From Gilliamella sp. Pas-s25 (lineage in GTDB: Bacteria > Pseudomonadota > Gammaproteobacteria > Enterobacterales > Orbaceae), in assembly GCF_009795885.1 (NCBI RefSeq), contig NZ_WTEV01000002.1, positions 124,001-188,000 on the forward strand: a stretch of DNA of 64,000 nucleotides. Direction: 5' to 3'. Below are positions 49,186-62,931 of this stretch, one piece after another. The translations under genes were made by a program, and so were the position numbers. Within the stretch, counting starts at the first letter, position 1, and every line of letters starts with the position of its first letter. The notes beneath the pieces were generated by a model. The model worked only from the letters and a program-made list of their open reading frames with translations. It did not search any database and had not been told where the DNA came from.

Positions 49186-49297
49186 TTACATTATGATTGT
49201 AACCAAAAAATAAGTAGGGTTCAATGAACTTTAAATTTTTAACAACGCAATATGCTATGAAAGATGGGGTAAATAGTTGTAAAATGAATAAATAGCT

Positions 49298-49324
49298 TAA
49301 AAAGCTATCGATTCATTCGATAGC
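49298..49324 (-). terminator. Terminator of the gln operon
   Basis: Minus-strand GCTATCGA pairs with TCGATAGC around ATGAA, followed by TTTTTA. It lies 18 bases after glnG. Confidence 0.88.
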
Positions 49325-49341
49325 ATAATGAATATTGGCAG

Positions 49342-50796
49342 TTATAGGCCGCTATTGGGATCAAGCGATAACTCTTTAAGTTTTCGAGTCAATGTATTAC
49401 GTCCCCACCCTAATAGATGGGCAGCATCTTGTTTATGACCACGAGTAAAATTCAGTGCACTTTTTAATAAGATACATTCAACTTCATTTATTACTTCAGT
49501 TAAAATGCCAATTTTACCTTCTATTAGAGCTTGTTTTGCCCATTGTTCTAATAATATTTTCCAATCAGCCTCTTGTTGAGAAACATGGTCGGCAGGTAAA
49601 GTAATGTTATCATTTTTAACACATGTTTTGGCTGTTGGTAACTGTAACAACTCTGGCGGCAAATCTTGAACCAAAACCTCTTGATTAGAAGACATCACCG
49701 TAATCCAACGACAAGTGTTTTCAAGCTGGCGCACATTACCAGGCCAATTAAATTGGCATAAGACATCTAATGTTTCTGGGTTTAGTATTTTACTTTCTAC
49801 CCCAAGCTCTTTTGCCGTTGTATATAAAAAATGTTCAGCAAGTTTTGGAATATCTTGTGCTCTATCGCGTAAAGGTGGAAGTAATATACGAATCACATTT
49901 AAACGGTGAAACAAGTCTTCTCTAAATTTTCCTTCTCTTACTCTTGCCTCTAAATCTTGATGTGTAGCAGCAATAATACGCACGTCAACTTTGACGGGCG
50001 AATAGCCGCCAATACGATAAAACTGTCCATCAGCAAGCACTCTTAATAACCGCGTTTGTACATCAAGTGGCATATCACCAATTTCATCTAAAAATAAAGT
50101 CCCTCCATTAGCTTGTTCAAAACGCCCATGTCTAATTTGAGCCGCACCAGTAAATGCGCCTTTTTCATGTCCAAAAAGCTCAGATTCAATCAAATCCTTA
50201 GGGATTGCCGCCATATTTAATGCAATAAAAGGAGATTGAGAACGAGGGCTATGGGTATGTAATGCCTTAGCAACCAACTCTTTACCTGTTCCTGACTCAC
50301 CATTAATTAACACACTAATAGAAGATTTAGATAATCGACCAATAATACGAAACACTTCTTGCATTGAAGGCGCTTCGCCAATAATACTTGTCGATGCTTT
50401 TACTGTAGTATTATGGTTAGTTTTGTTACTTTGAGTTTGTAAAATAGCCCGTTCAACAAGCTGAATAACTTCGTCCACATCAAAAGGCTTAGGAATATAA
50501 TCATAAGCGCCTTTTTGATAGGCATTTACTGCCGCATCGAGATCGGAATGAGCAGTCATAATGATAACAGGTAATTCAGGCAATTTTTCTTTAACATAAT
50601 GAAGCAATGTTAAACCATCAATTCCTGGCATTTTAATATCTGAAATTAATACCGATGGCTTTTGAGCATAAGTAACCAAGGCATCCATCACCTCTTGACC
50701 TGTCGAAAAACTGACACAATTTAAATGAGCATTAGTTAATGCTTTTTCTAGTACCCACCGAATAGAGCTATCATCATCAACAATCCAAATATTCAT
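49342..50796 (-). CDS. glnG: Nitrogen regulator NtrC
   Basis: A 484-residue sigma-54 activator. Receiver domain: [19 protein letters not shown] with phospho-Asp in [13 protein letters not shown]+ domain: Walker [16 protein letters not shown], the GAFTGA loop in [20 protein letters not shown], Walker [15 protein letters not shown]-terminal helix-turn-helix [23 protein letters not shown] 50796 has GAGG upstream; ATG 50811 overlapping glnL is the alternative. Confidence 0.95.
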   Translation of the reverse strand: MNIWIVDDDSSIRWVLEKALTNAHLNCVSFSTGQEVMDALVTYAQKPSVLISDIKMPGIDGLTLLHYVKEKLPELPVIIMTAHSDLDAAVNAYQKGAYDYIPKPFDVDEVIQLVERAILQTQSNKTNHNTTVKASTSIIGEAPSMQEVFRIIGRLSKSSISVLINGESGTGKELVAKALHTHSPRSQSPFIALNMAAIPKDLIESELFGHEKGAFTGAAQIRHGRFEQANGGTLFLDEIGDMPLDVQTRLLRVLADGQFYRIGGYSPVKVDVRIIAATHQDLEARVREGKFREDLFHRLNVIRILLPPLRDRAQDIPKLAEHFLYTTAKELGVESKILNPETLDVLCQFNWPGNVRQLENTCRWITVMSSNQEVLVQDLPPELLQLPTAKTCVKNDNITLPADHVSQQEADWKILLEQWAKQALIEGKIGILTEVINEVECILLKSALNFTRGHKQDAAHLLGWGRNTLTRKLKELSLDPNSGL

Positions 50797-50807
50797 TTTA
50801 ATATACC

Positions 50808-51857
50808 TCATTGCCTAATTGGCAAATAGACACAAAACGTGGTATGCCCAGGCCAACTATTAAATTCAATTTTACCATGATGTTGATCAACAATATTATG
50901 CGCAATTGAAAGCCCAATACCTGTACCGCCTTCATAACCGCTCACCATAGGATAAAACAAGGTATCTTGTATATGAACAGGTACACCGGGTCCGGTATCT
51001 TCAACATCAATACGAGCACACAAACGATAACGCTGTCCATGTAAAGTAACCTGAAAAGCCGTTCTTGTCCTAATGATAATTGTGCCGGAATTAGAACCGA
51101 TGGCCTGTAAAGCATTACGCACAATATTCAAAATTACCTGCTCTATTTGTTCTGAGTCATGAATAAAATCAGGTAGACTTGGATCATAATCACGTAGAAT
51201 TTCAATATTGACTGGTTTTTCTAAACACAACAAAGCATAAATACGTTCTATTGCTTGATGTATACTTTGTTCTTTTTGTTGCAATCGTTGTTGTGGCCCT
51301 AATAATCTATCTACGAGATTTCGCAATCTATCTGCTTGCTCAATAATAATTTTTGTATAATCTTGCAATTCATTGTTCGGTAATTGTCGTGATAATAACT
51401 GCGCAGCCCCTCGAAGCCCACCTAGTGGATTTTTAATTTCGTGAGCAAGTCCACGAACCAATTCGCGAGCGGCACTCTGTTGAGCTTGTTGTAATTGTTC
51501 TTGGCTAAGACGCTTGTGATTATTTAACGGCACCATTTCAATTAATATTCGACCATTACCTAATAGTTGAGCTGTCAGCGATAAAATATGTAACTCATTA
51601 TTAATAACTAAATTGACTTCATTATCTGTAAAACCTTGATTTTGTGCTAATGTACTAAGCATCAAATCAATATCTAAAGAGAAATACCCCAATAAATCGG
51701 GAAGATAACTTTCTAATAATTTTTTAGAACTTTGCGCTAACAACTGCTGCGCGGCAGTATTGACATAAAGAATATTAAGTTTGGTATCAAGTAATAAAAT
51801 ACTTGTAATCATAGAATCGAGAACAAGATTAGCATCAGATTCATTATTAAATGTCAT
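50808..51857 (-). CDS. glnL: Nitrogen sensor kinase NtrB
   Basis: A 349-residue cytosolic histidine kinase/phosphatase that controls NtrC under PII signalling. The PAS-type region has [20 protein letters not shown]; the H-box is [20 protein letters not shown] (phospho-His in AHEIKNP); N-box [15 protein letters not shown]-boxes [11 protein letters not shown] and [13 protein letters not shown]. The start is ATG 51857 (MTFNNES); the longer TTG frame begins inside the glnA terminator. Confidence 0.95.
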   Translation of the reverse strand: MTFNNESDANLVLDSMITSILLLDTKLNILYVNTAAQQLLAQSSKKLLESYLPDLLGYFSLDIDLMLSTLAQNQGFTDNEVNLVINNELHILSLTAQLLGNGRILIEMVPLNNHKRLSQEQLQQAQQSAARELVRGLAHEIKNPLGGLRGAAQLLSRQLPNNELQDYTKIIIEQADRLRNLVDRLLGPQQRLQQKEQSIHQAIERIYALLCLEKPVNIEILRDYDPSLPDFIHDSEQIEQVILNIVRNALQAIGSNSGTIIIRTRTAFQVTLHGQRYRLCARIDVEDTGPGVPVHIQDTLFYPMVSGYEGGTGIGLSIAHNIVDQHHGKIEFNSWPGHTTFCVYLPIRQ

Positions 51858-51877
51858 CGTTGGATTTCCGTCCTGAT

Positions 51878-51903
51878 CAAAAACCACCGCTAACAAGCGG
51901 TGG
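51878..51903 (-). terminator. Terminator/attenuator between glnA and glnL
   Basis: Minus-strand CCACCGCT pairs perfectly with AGCGGTGG around TGTT, followed by five T residues. It is 30 bases after glnA and would limit NtrBC production relative to GlnA. Confidence 0.85.
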
Positions 51904-51932
51904 GTAAAACGTTAAGTTATATAAAAAATAAT

Positions 51933-53342
51933 TTATAGACTATAGTACAATTCAAATTCAACTGGATGTGGCGTCATACGTACACGATCAACATCTTGAC
52001 GTTTTAAATCAATGTATGCATCAATAGTATCATTAGTAAAGACATTACCACGCGTTAAGAATTCACGATCTGCATCTAATGCATTAAGAGCTTCTTCAAG
52101 CGAACCCGCGACTTGAGGAATTAATTTAGATTCCTCTGGTGGTAAATCGTATAAGTTTTTATCCATCGCATCACCAGGGTGAATTTTATTGATAATACCA
52201 TCTAAACCGGCCATTAACTGTGCAGCAAATGATAAGTATGGGTTTCCAGCAGGATCTGGGAAGCGAACCTCAATACGACGTGCTTTAGGGCTAGTCACAA
52301 CAGGAATACGAATTGAGGCAGAACGGTTACGTGCAGAATAAGCAAGCATAACTGGCGCTTCATAGCCCGGTACCAGACGTTTATAAGAGTTAGTTGCAGG
52401 GTTAGTAAATGCATTGATGGCTTTAGCATGTTTAATAATACCACCAATATAGAATAGTGCCATTTCAGACAGACCTGCATATTTATCCCCAGCAAATAAA
52501 TTTACACCATCTTTCGCTAATGATTGGTGACAATGCATACCGGAACCATTATCACCAAACATTGGTTTTGGCATAAAGGTCGCTGTTTTACCATAAGCAT
52601 GAGCCACATTTTGTACGACATATTTATAGATTTGCACTTCATCAGCTTTTTTAGTTAGCGTATTAAAGCGACAAGCAATTTCGTTTTGACCCGCAGTTGC
52701 CACTTCATGATGGTGAGCTTCAATCACTAAGCCAAGCTGCTCCATAATTAAACACATTTCAGAACGGATATCTTGTGATGAATCAACAGGTGGAAGTGGG
52801 AAATATCCACCTTTTACGCCTGGACGATGCCCTTTGTTGCCTTCTTCATATTTTGTACCAGAATTCCATGCCGCTTCAATATCATCAATATGCACAAAAC
52901 TACCAGACATTGGCGAACCAAAACGGACATCATCAAATAAAAAGAATTCTGGTTCTGGTCCAAAAATAACAGTATCGGCAATACCTGATGATTTTAGATA
53001 CTCTTCGGCACGTTTAGCGATTGAACGAGGATCACGATCATACCCTTGCAACGTTGCTGGCTCTAAAACATCACAACGGATATTTAATGTTACCTCTTCA
53101 AAAAACGGATCGATAACAGCACTGGATGTATCTGGCATTAACACCATATCTGATTCATTAATACCTTTCCAACCTGCAATTGATGAACCATCAAACATCT
53201 TACCATCTTCAAAAAAATCGTCATCAATTTGACTAACAGGAATTGTAACGTGTTGTTCTTTACCTTTTGTATCAGTAAAACGTAAATCAACAAACTTAAC
53301 ATCATTTTCTTTAATTAGTGTTAAAACTTTTAGTGTAGACAT
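51933..53342 (-). CDS. glnA: Glutamine synthetase type I
   Basis: A 469-residue GSI that makes glutamine from glutamate and ammonia. Signatures: [20 protein letters not shown], substrate/metal site [14 protein letters not shown]-site [17 protein letters not shown], and the adenylylation tyrosine in [10 protein letters not shown] (about residue 398). Full length for enterobacterial GlnA. Expression from a sigma-54 promoter is suggested upstream. Confidence 0.97.
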   Translation of the reverse strand: MSTLKVLTLIKENDVKFVDLRFTDTKGKEQHVTIPVSQIDDDFFEDGKMFDGSSIAGWKGINESDMVLMPDTSSAVIDPFFEEVTLNIRCDVLEPATLQGYDRDPRSIAKRAEEYLKSSGIADTVIFGPEPEFFLFDDVRFGSPMSGSFVHIDDIEAAWNSGTKYEEGNKGHRPGVKGGYFPLPPVDSSQDIRSEMCLIMEQLGLVIEAHHHEVATAGQNEIACRFNTLTKKADEVQIYKYVVQNVAHAYGKTATFMPKPMFGDNGSGMHCHQSLAKDGVNLFAGDKYAGLSEMALFYIGGIIKHAKAINAFTNPATNSYKRLVPGYEAPVMLAYSARNRSASIRIPVVTSPKARRIEVRFPDPAGNPYLSFAAQLMAGLDGIINKIHPGDAMDKNLYDLPPEESKLIPQVAGSLEEALNALDADREFLTRGNVFTNDTIDAYIDLKRQDVDRVRMTPHPVEFELYYSL

Positions 53343-53441
53343 TTATATTCTCCATGTAAGAACAAATAATTTAATTATTCTGTATAAAAAGCAATGTTTA
53401 AAGATAATTGGCTATCATTCATCTATATAAAATAAATTATA

Positions 53442-53458
53442 TGCAAATATGATGCCAA
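53442..53458 (-). promoter_or_regulatory. Sigma-54 promoter of glnA
   Basis: TTGGCATCATATTTGCA (minus strand) has the -24 GG and -12 GC elements at the required ten-base separation, close to consensus TGGCAC-N5-TTGCA. It is 100 bases before glnA. Confidence 0.75.
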
Positions 53459-53513
53459 TTCTCCAACGATACATTTATGAAGCAAGCGTTCAAAATAGTA
53501 ACATGGTTAACAA

Positions 53514-53560
53514 TATTGCACCATAATAGTTAGATAAGCACCAACTTGATGCACCAAAAT
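53514..53560 (-). promoter_or_regulatory. NtrC enhancer-like sites
   Basis: GCACCAACTTGATGC (53538-53552) is a near-palindromic NtrC-type site, flanked by a TTGCACCATAAT half-site (53516-53527) and an overlapping GCACCAAAAT. The cluster lies 60-100 bases upstream of the sigma-54 promoter, the right place for an enhancer. Confidence 0.6.
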
Positions 53561-53670
53561 CATTCATAATACTTCTACAGTCGTTTAATCGTCTAAATCG
53601 ACAATATTTACACTTGAATTTATGATAAATTACCAGGCTGCAGATCAGCTGCCGAATAATACGTCCAAAA

Positions 53671-54168
53671 CTATACTGGAGATCTATCACCAGAGACAAT
53701 TAAGTAAAATGTTACCTTATCCCGATCATGTTCAATGGTTTCTTCTGAAACCAATACAACATAATAGTACATATTATCTTTTGGATTAATTATCGTTACA
53801 TTCTGACCGCCCATTTCCCAATGGCAACAAATCAACTTAAGTTCAGTTACTCCCATTTTCTGAGTTAAATACTCTTGAGCTTGTTTTACATCTTTCCCTT
53901 CTATTTTATAAATGGCTTCAATCGATCTTGTTTGCCCATAATCATCAACATCACAACGTTCATATTGAAAATAATCCGGTGCAACATCATCAAATTCACG
54001 TAAAAAATCACGGCAAGTCAAATCTGGATCATAACTCGAAGGTTCAATAAGTGAAGCATGTTTTTCACCACTAACTTGCTCTAAAACTACACCGTAATTA
54101 CCATTAGCAATCACAGATGAAACCAAAAAAAATAATAAAAATAGCAAGATAGTCACTCTAAATTGCAT
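53671..54168 (-). CDS. Hypothetical exported protein, DUF4952-like
   Basis: A 165-residue protein with a strong signal peptide (VTILLFLLFFLVSSVIANGN). The mature part contains DPDLTCRDFLREFDDVAPDY, KVAEYLTQ-type helix AQEYLTQKMGV and LKLICCHWEM, resembling DUF4952 proteins (cysteines C-FL...C-H-W). AAGGAA precedes ATG 54168. Function unknown; an isolated gene between glnA and yibN. Confidence 0.62.
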   Translation of the reverse strand: MQFRVTILLFLLFFLVSSVIANGNYGVVLEQVSGEKHASLIEPSSYDPDLTCRDFLREFDDVAPDYFQYERCDVDDYGQTRSIEAIYKIEGKDVKQAQEYLTQKMGVTELKLICCHWEMGGQNVTIINPKDNMYYYVVLVSEETIEHDRDKVTFYLIVSGDRSPV

Positions 54169-54320
54169 CAATATTTTTCCTTATATCCAACACATTTTAT
54201 AACCTTTTAAAATAAAACAATTTACTATAAATCAATTTTTCAATTATTGGCACTATATTTCATCACGCAATATCGCTATAATCTCTTCTTATATTGAAAA
54301 AACTAGGTAATTATACAAGT

Positions 54321-54761
54321 ATGGACTTTATTACTCTCGAAATTCTACCTTTTGTAAAAAATCATCTTTTACTCTCATTGGGTTGGATTGTGCTGTTTAT
54401 TGCAATCATTGTACTAACCATTAAAGGTAAGCTATCTAAAGTTAAAATTATCAATAATGCTCAAGCAATCCATATGATTAATAAGCAAGGAGCTGTTATT
54501 GTTGACATTCGTTCTGCAGATAGCTTTAAAAAAGGACATATCACTGACTCTCACAATATTTTACCTATCGATATTAAAAATGCGAGCGCAAAAATAATTG
54601 AAAAATTTAAAGAAAACATCGTTATTTTAATTGATGAAAATGGTTTATCATCAGCAGGTATAGGTGAAATACTTGTCAAACAAGGTTTTTTAAATGTCTT
54701 TACTTTAAAAGACGGGATTGCTGGATGGAACGGCGAAAATTTACCACTAGTTAGAAAATAA
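54321..54761 (+). CDS. yibN: Rhodanese-like membrane protein YibN
   Basis: A 146-residue protein with one N-terminal membrane helix (LSLGWIVLFIAIIVLTIKGK) and a rhodanese fold (INKQGAVIVDIRSADSFKKG, then FTLKDGIAGWNGENLPLVRK). The loop that carries catalytic Cys in other rhodaneses is here IDENGLSSAGIG, without cysteine, so sulfurtransferase activity is doubtful. Precedes secB as in enterobacteria, but grxC is absent between them. ATG 54321 chosen over a TTG 27 bases earlier. Confidence 0.85.
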   Translation: MDFITLEILPFVKNHLLLSLGWIVLFIAIIVLTIKGKLSKVKIINNAQAIHMINKQGAVIVDIRSADSFKKGHITDSHNILPIDIKNASAKIIEKFKENIVILIDENGLSSAGIGEILVKQGFLNVFTLKDGIAGWNGENLPLVRK

Positions 54762-54786
54762 TATTATTCACAAATAAGGTTTTATC

Positions 54787-55257
54787 ATGACAGAACAAAA
54801 CAATACACAACAACCGGAAACACAGTTTGCTATTCAACGTATTTATACTAAAGATGTGTCGTTTGAAACTAATAATGTTCCAGAAATTTTCACTAAACAA
54901 TGGCAACCGGAGTTAAATCTTGAATTAAATTCATCTTCACAAGTTTTAAGTGAAAATGTCTACGAAGTTGCACTTCGTGTCACTGTAACTGTAAAACAAC
55001 AAAACGAAGTTGTGTATATTTGTGAAGTGACTCAAGCTGGTATTTTTTCACTTGTCGGATTTGATGAAAGCCAAATTCAACATTGCGTTGGCGCTTATTG
55101 TCCAAACATTTTATTCCCTTATGCGCGTGAAGTTATTTCGAGTTTAGTCAATAAAGGGACATTCCCGCAGGTAAATTTAGAGCCAGTAAATTTTGAAGCA
55201 TTATTCATTAATTATCTTCAACAACAGCAAGCTGAATCCACAGAAACATTGCAATAA
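54787..55257 (+). CDS. secB: Protein-export chaperone SecB
   Basis: A 156-residue chaperone keeping preproteins unfolded for SecA. Family features: [20 protein letters not shown] at the N-terminus, [34 protein letters not shown] and [20 protein letters not shown] followed by [15 protein letters not shown]. Acidic/glutamine-rich tail. It lies 25 bases after yibN and 43 before gpsA. Confidence 0.97.
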   Translation: MTEQNNTQQPETQFAIQRIYTKDVSFETNNVPEIFTKQWQPELNLELNSSSQVLSENVYEVALRVTVTVKQQNEVVYICEVTQAGIFSLVGFDESQIQHCVGAYCPNILFPYAREVISSLVNKGTFPQVNLEPVNFEALFINYLQQQQAESTETLQ

Positions 55258-55300
55258 TTATTGTCTTTTAGTGAATTAACAATACATTTATTGGGTTATT

Positions 55301-56314
55301 ATGAAAAAAAATGCTGTAGTAACAGTAATTGGCGCAGGATCTTATGGAACCTCTTTAGCTATTTTACTAGCACGAAATGGCCATTCAACTTTATTATGGG
55401 GGCATAACCCGAATAAAATGGCCATTTTGCAGCATGATAGGCAAAATAAGCAATTTTTGCCAGATATTCATTTCCCAGATCTATTACAGATTGAAAGTGA
55501 TTTAAAAACAGCAGTTTCAGCTGCACCCATTTTACTTATTGTGGTTCCAAGTCATGCGTTTGCAAACATTTTGACTGAAATTAAGCCTTTTTTACGTCAA
55601 GATACAAAAATTGTTTGGGCAACAAAAGGGCTTGAAGTGGATACCGGTCGCTTACTACAGGATGTAGCGAAGGAAATTCTAGGCGATAAAATTCCACTCG
55701 CGGTTATCTCTGGCCCCACATTTGCCAAAGAAGTCGCTTCCGGATTACCTACAGCGGTGACTGTGGCATCAACAGATGAACATTTTTTAAATCAACTACA
55801 AACATTATTCCATTGCAGTAAAAGCTTTCGAGTTTATAGCAGTAAAGATTTTATTGGTGTGCAACTTGGTGGTGCAATCAAAAATGTGATTGCTATTGGT
55901 GCTGGATTATCGGATGGACTTGGTTTTGGCGCCAATGCCAGAACAGCATTAATTACGCGTGGACTTGCCGAAATGATGCGATTAGGGGCAGTATTAGGCG
56001 CAGATCCTGCAACCTTTATGGGAATGGCGGGACTAGGCGATCTGGTTTTAACCTGCACCGATAATCAATCTCGTAATCGTCGGTTTGGCATGTTACTTGG
56101 TCAAAACAAATCAATTCAAGAAGCGCAAGAGGCCATAGCTCAAGTTGTTGAGGGTTGCAAAAATACAAAAGAAGTTTGGTTACTCGCCCAAAAATATCAT
56201 GTTGATATGCCAATCACTGAACAAATTTATCAAATCCTTTATGAGCATAAAGATCCGAAACAAGCAGCGATGGCACTACTTGGACGTTCACAAAAAGCAG
56301 AACTAAAAAGCTAG
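55301..56314 (+). CDS. gpsA: Glycerol-3-phosphate dehydrogenase (NAD(P)+)
   Basis: A 337-residue enzyme making sn-glycerol 3-phosphate for phospholipids. N-terminal Rossmann loop [20 protein letters not shown]; substrate/catalytic region [17 protein letters not shown], with the lysine in [20 protein letters not shown]; late motif [20 protein letters not shown]. Full length. Classical secB-gpsA order; cysE does not follow. Confidence 0.97.
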   Translation: MKKNAVVTVIGAGSYGTSLAILLARNGHSTLLWGHNPNKMAILQHDRQNKQFLPDIHFPDLLQIESDLKTAVSAAPILLIVVPSHAFANILTEIKPFLRQDTKIVWATKGLEVDTGRLLQDVAKEILGDKIPLAVISGPTFAKEVASGLPTAVTVASTDEHFLNQLQTLFHCSKSFRVYSSKDFIGVQLGGAIKNVIAIGAGLSDGLGFGANARTALITRGLAEMMRLGAVLGADPATFMGMAGLGDLVLTCTDNQSRNRRFGMLLGQNKSIQEAQEAIAQVVEGCKNTKEVWLLAQKYHVDMPITEQIYQILYEHKDPKQAAMALLGRSQKAELKS

Positions 56315-56383
56315 TTTTATACTAAAACACCTAGCTACCTGAAACTTTTTGACAAAAAATCACCTTAATCCCACGAGCAATTA

Positions 56384-57358
56384 CTATAAATACGTGCCTA
56401 TTCCTTTTTCTTTGGCTTTAAGATAGATATCGTAACCAATATACACATCTAATACTGCGGTTCCAACCGTTTTAAACAACGTAATTTGTTGATCATTTTG
56501 GCGACATAGCATTGGATTTTGCACTAAATCTCCTAACTCCAGAAAGTCGTTTTTCGACACCAATTTTTGCTTAATTGGATCAATAATATCGCCAGCTTCA
56601 GCAAACACGCCCTCTTTAGTATCAACCACTCGAATATTAGCTTTTTCAACAATGTTCTTTGGAATTTCGTGCATCTCTGGTGTATAAGCACCTACACCAT
56701 TAATATGTGTACCGGGTTTTACTTTATCACCATTAAACGTCACCACTTTTGATGTTGTGACCGAAGTGATAATATCTGCTTGGCTAATCTCCTCATCCAA
56801 ATTTTGTGAAAAATAAAAATTAGTCGAAAAATGAGCAAAACGGTGTTTCATATCAATCGTAAATTGTTTTGCTTTTTGAGTATCAATATCAAAAATAGCT
56901 ACATCATTAAGTGAGCGAACAGTTAACATTGCTTCTAATTGGGATATCGCTTGCCCGCCTGTACCTATTAACACAGCTCGACTGGCATCTTTACGAGCCA
57001 ATAAATCAGTTGCTGCACCTTGCATAGCACCTGTACGGAGCTGAGTGACAAAGGTACCATCTAATATGGCACAAACTTCACCTGTTTGTGGATCTAACAT
57101 TAAAACTTGAGCAGGAACTGATGGTTTGCCCAATTTTGGGTTGTCAGGAAATACTGAGACAATTTTGATACCCACAATATCGCTACCTTTAATATGTGCG
57201 GGCATAAATAAGCATTGACCTTTTTGCATATCAAAGTTGATTCGTAATGGCACATCACTGTTTCCTTGGGTATAGATTTTCAACGCTTGTTTATCCGCTG
57301 CTATCGCTTCTTTCATGGTATAAAATTTTTCAATATCTTTGTGCGTTAAAATGAGCAT
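56384..57358 (-). CDS. Ornithine cyclodeaminase/mu-crystallin family protein
   Basis: A 324-residue NAD(P)-dependent enzyme. The Rossmann segment is DASRAVLIGTGGQAISQLEA, preceded by GTFVTQLRTGAMQGAATDLL (family RTGA) and followed by ADIITSVTTSK. The N-terminal PLRINFDMQKGQCLFMPAH holds substrate residues. Members act as ornithine cyclodeaminase, alanine dehydrogenase or ketimine reductase; the specificity cannot be read. It is convergent with gpsA and divergent from aas. Confidence 0.85.
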   Translation of the reverse strand: MLILTHKDIEKFYTMKEAIAADKQALKIYTQGNSDVPLRINFDMQKGQCLFMPAHIKGSDIVGIKIVSVFPDNPKLGKPSVPAQVLMLDPQTGEVCAILDGTFVTQLRTGAMQGAATDLLARKDASRAVLIGTGGQAISQLEAMLTVRSLNDVAIFDIDTQKAKQFTIDMKHRFAHFSTNFYFSQNLDEEISQADIITSVTTSKVVTFNGDKVKPGTHINGVGAYTPEMHEIPKNIVEKANIRVVDTKEGVFAEAGDIIDPIKQKLVSKNDFLELGDLVQNPMLCRQNDQQITLFKTVGTAVLDVYIGYDIYLKAKEKGIGTYL

Positions 57359-57548
57359 GCTTGTTCCTTATTAGTTTTTCATATTTATTTTACACTTTAG
57401 TATCTATTATCTATTTTTTAAATCAAGAATCATTATTAATTAAAACTTAACCATCTATTTTATATAACAAAATTATCATCCCTTGTATATTCTTTGCATT
57501 TTCACTATCATTACATGGTGCAATTTTGCACGATAATTGAGAAATCAG

Positions 57549-59690
57549 ATGCTATTTACAATATTAAGATTTTGTTTAAAGATTTTATTCCATGTCAAAA
57601 TTAAGGGTAATTTAGACAATTTAAAACAAAATAGACTCCTTATTACACCTAACCATGTATCTTTTCTTGATGGTATTTTAATCGGTGTTTTTTTGCCAAT
57701 AAGGCCTGTTTTTGCTATTTATGCAGGTTATATTAACCATTGGTTAGTCCGTTTAGCAAAGCGTTATGTTGATTTTGTGCCTATGGATCCATTGAGTCCA
57801 ATGGCAATTAAGCGATTAGTTCGCGAAGTTGAAAAAGGCCGTCCAATAGTCATATTCCCAGAGGGAAGAATTACTGTCACTGGCTCATTAATGAAAATTT
57901 ATGATGGTGCTGCTTTTGTTGCAGCCCGTTCTCAAGCAACAATTGTACCTGTCTGGATTGAAGGAGCTGAATTTACTTTAACCAGTCGTTTAAAAGGATT
58001 ATTTAAACGTCGTTTATTTCCTAAAATAACCATTCATGTGCTTGAGCCAACATCTATAGCTATGCCTAATGCACCTAAAGCGAGTGAAAGACGTTATATT
58101 GCAGGCGAAAAACTTCATCAAATTATGATGAATGCACGTATGGCAAGTCGCCCCAAATTAACGCTATTTGAAGCTTTGCTTGAAGCGCAAGTCCGCTATG
58201 GTGTCAAATCGCGAATGGTGCAAGACCCAACAACTCATGAAGCATCTTATCGTAATTTATTAAAACAAATCATTGGTGTTAGCTGTATTGTTGCAAAAAT
58301 TACTCAGAAAAAAGAACGTGTTGGCGTCTTACTGCCTAATGCAACTATTACCGTTGCAACAATTTTTGGCTTATCGGTTAAAAACCGAATTCCAGCTATG
58401 CTCAATTATACTGCTGGTACCAAAGGGCTGACTTGTGCAATTGCAGCTGCTGAAATTAAAACTATCATTACTTCACGCAAATTTATTCAAAAAGGGAAAC
58501 TTGATCATCTTCTGGAACAAATAAAAGATGTTAAATGGTGTTTTCTTGAAGATCTACGTAACAGTTTAACCTTTAAAGATAAACTTTATGTTGCAGTTCA
58601 TCAGTATATCCCTCGTTTGGTTAAACGCTCTCAATCAAGTGATGACGAGGCTCTCGTGTTGTTTACGTCGGGTTCAGAAGGTAATCCTAAAGGTGTTGCT
58701 CATAGTCATGGTAGTTTGCTTGCTAATGTTGAGCAAATTCGAACTGTTATCGATCCAACTCCGGCTGATCGCTTTATGTCCGCACTACCGTTATTCCATG
58801 CTTTTGGTATTACTGCTGGATTGTTTTTACCTCTGTTTTCTGGTAGTCGCACATTTTTATATCCAAATCCATTACATTATCGTATGGTGCCTGAAATAAT
58901 TTATGATCAAAATTGCACTGTCTTATTTGGTACGCCGACTTTCTTAGCAAACTATGCTCGTTACGCACATCCATATGATTTTATGCGTTTACGCTATGTT
59001 GTTGCTGGTGCAGAAAAATTATCAGACACAGTACGCGAGCAATGGAAAGATAAATATGGCATCCGTATTTTAGAAGGCTATGGTGTTACTGAGTGTGCAC
59101 CCGTAGTGGCACTTAATGTTCCAATGGCGTTTAAAGCCGGTACAGTAGGTCGATTATTGCCAGGCATGACATCAAGATTAATTCATGTGCCAGGTATTAG
59201 CGAAGGCGGTCAATTGCAAGTTAAAGGCCCTAATGTGATGAAAGGCTATTTACGTGTTGAAAATCCAGGCAAACTTGAAGAACCAATTGCAATCGATGAA
59301 AATGGGCAATCCGAAAAAGGTTGGTATGACACTGGCGATATCGTTGCTATTGATAACGAAGGCTTTGTCACAATTAAAGGACGCTTAAAACGATTTGCTA
59401 AAATTGCAGGAGAAATGGTTTCATTAGAAAGTGTTGAAGCCTTAGCAAAAAAAGTCGACATTGATGCCATGCACGGCGCAACAGTTAAAGCCGATGCAGC
59501 AAAAGGAGAAGCTATTGTTCTATTTACTACTTCGACAAAATTAAATCGAGAGCAACTTAACCAAGTGTCTCAAGAACTTGGTATTCCTGCATTAGCTATT
59601 CCTCGTGATATCCGTGTAGTTAAAGAATTACCATTACTTGGTACAGGTAAAATCGACTTTATTACACTACGAAAGATGGCTGACGAATAA
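57549..59690 (+). CDS. aas: Bifunctional acyl-ACP synthetase / 2-acyl-GPE acyltransferase Aas
   Basis: A 713-residue membrane enzyme that re-acylates lysophosphatidylethanolamine. N-terminal acyltransferase: [20 protein letters not shown] (H-x4-D) and [18 protein letters not shown]-terminal AMP-binding domain: [20 protein letters not shown] (P-loop), [39 protein letters not shown] and [14 protein letters not shown] with the catalytic Lys. ATG 57549 has a weak GAG site; the TTG 12 bases earlier is unlikely. Confidence 0.95.
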   Translation: MLFTILRFCLKILFHVKIKGNLDNLKQNRLLITPNHVSFLDGILIGVFLPIRPVFAIYAGYINHWLVRLAKRYVDFVPMDPLSPMAIKRLVREVEKGRPIVIFPEGRITVTGSLMKIYDGAAFVAARSQATIVPVWIEGAEFTLTSRLKGLFKRRLFPKITIHVLEPTSIAMPNAPKASERRYIAGEKLHQIMMNARMASRPKLTLFEALLEAQVRYGVKSRMVQDPTTHEASYRNLLKQIIGVSCIVAKITQKKERVGVLLPNATITVATIFGLSVKNRIPAMLNYTAGTKGLTCAIAAAEIKTIITSRKFIQKGKLDHLLEQIKDVKWCFLEDLRNSLTFKDKLYVAVHQYIPRLVKRSQSSDDEALVLFTSGSEGNPKGVAHSHGSLLANVEQIRTVIDPTPADRFMSALPLFHAFGITAGLFLPLFSGSRTFLYPNPLHYRMVPEIIYDQNCTVLFGTPTFLANYARYAHPYDFMRLRYVVAGAEKLSDTVREQWKDKYGIRILEGYGVTECAPVVALNVPMAFKAGTVGRLLPGMTSRLIHVPGISEGGQLQVKGPNVMKGYLRVENPGKLEEPIAIDENGQSEKGWYDTGDIVAIDNEGFVTIKGRLKRFAKIAGEMVSLESVEALAKKVDIDAMHGATVKADAAKGEAIVLFTTSTKLNREQLNQVSQELGIPALAIPRDIRVVKELPLLGTGKIDFITLRKMADE

Positions 59691-59705
59691 ATAAAAGGAT
59701 GCCAA

Positions 59706-61788
<2,083 letters not shown>

Positions 61789-61937
61789 TTTGATAAACAA
61801 TAAAAAATTTAAGTTTTTTATCAAAATGTGATAGACACGTTATTTTAAGCTTATTTTAAGGTGTAAAATAACTAGATATTTTTATTTTATATACTTTTAT
61901 ATTATGCAATTAATATAAAAATTAGGAGGAAGTTGTT

Positions 61938-62912
61938 ATGGTTGGAATTATCCTAGCAACTCATGGTGAGTTTGCAGAAGGTATTCTACAATCAGGAACG
62001 ATGATATTTGGAGAGCAAGAAAATGTTAAAGCTGTTACCTTGCATCCAAGTGATAGTCCTGAAAATCTAAAAGAACGAATGCTTGAAGCAATAGCAACAT
62101 TTGATAATCCAGAAGAAGTACTTTTTTTAGTAGATTTATGGGGAGGCACCCCATTTAATCAGGCTAATAATTTATGTGGAGAACATAGCAATTGGGCTAT
62201 TGTTACTGGTTTAAACTTACCTATGTTAATTGAAGCCTATTCTTCTCGTTTTTCAATGGAAACTGCGAAAGAAATTGCGGCAGCCGTTATAGAAACAAGT
62301 AAAGAAGGCATTCGAACAACTGTCGAAATACCTACACAATCCTCAGCGAACGCTAAAAGCGCAAATAGCATCCCAGAAGAAACCGTGCTTGGTAATGGTA
62401 AAATGAAAATCGTGTTAGCCCGTGTCGATTCTCGCTTATTACATGGCCAAGTTGCAACGGCATGGACAAAATCAACCAACCCCAACCGAATTATTGTTGT
62501 TTCGGATTCAGTTGCAAAAGATGAATTGAGAAAAAAACTCATCCAAGAAGCAGCACCTCCTGGCGTAAAGGCAAATGTTGTTCCAATTAAAAAAATTATT
62601 GAAGTTTCACGCGATCCTCGTTTTGGTAATACTAAAGCGTTACTCCTATTTGAAAACCCACAAGATGTACTGCGAACTATAGACGGTGGTGTCGATATCG
62701 ACGTCCTTAATATTGGTTCAATGGCACATTCCGTTGGCAAAGTCATGGTTAATAAAGTATTGTCAATGAATGCTGATGATGTTGAAACTTTTGAAAAATT
62801 AAAAGCCAAAAACGTAAAATTTGATGTTCGCAAAGTACCTAACGATTCTAACAGCAATATGGACGAATTATTGAAAAAAGCGAAAGAAGAATTAGCGCAG
62901 CAGAAGAATTAG
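61938..62912 (+). CDS. manX: PTS mannose EIIAB component
   Basis: A 324-residue fusion. IIA(Man): VGIILATHGEFAEGILQSGT (phospho-His in ATHGEF) and FLVDLWGGTPFNQANNLCGE. IIB(Man) from about residue 155: MKIVLARVDSRLLHGQVATA (phospho-His in LLHGQV). It passes phosphate from HPr to incoming mannose-type hexoses. AGGAGG precedes ATG 61938. First gene of manXYZ; an A/T-rich 149-base leader separates it from murQ. Confidence 0.96.
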   Translation: MVGIILATHGEFAEGILQSGTMIFGEQENVKAVTLHPSDSPENLKERMLEAIATFDNPEEVLFLVDLWGGTPFNQANNLCGEHSNWAIVTGLNLPMLIEAYSSRFSMETAKEIAAAVIETSKEGIRTTVEIPTQSSANAKSANSIPEETVLGNGKMKIVLARVDSRLLHGQVATAWTKSTNPNRIIVVSDSVAKDELRKKLIQEAAPPGVKANVVPIKKIIEVSRDPRFGNTKALLLFENPQDVLRTIDGGVDIDVLNIGSMAHSVGKVMVNKVLSMNADDVETFEKLKAKNVKFDVRKVPNDSNSNMDELLKKAKEELAQQKN

Positions 62913-62931
62913 TTTATTTAAGGGGTATATT

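Noticed and set aside
53490-53699. 69-codon minus-strand frame overlapping the glnA control region
   Set aside because: It lies over the NtrC-like sites, has no ribosome site and overlaps the exported-protein gene in another frame.
62237-62857. 206-codon minus-strand frame opposite manX
   Set aside because: Antisense shadow of a clear PTS gene with no independent support.
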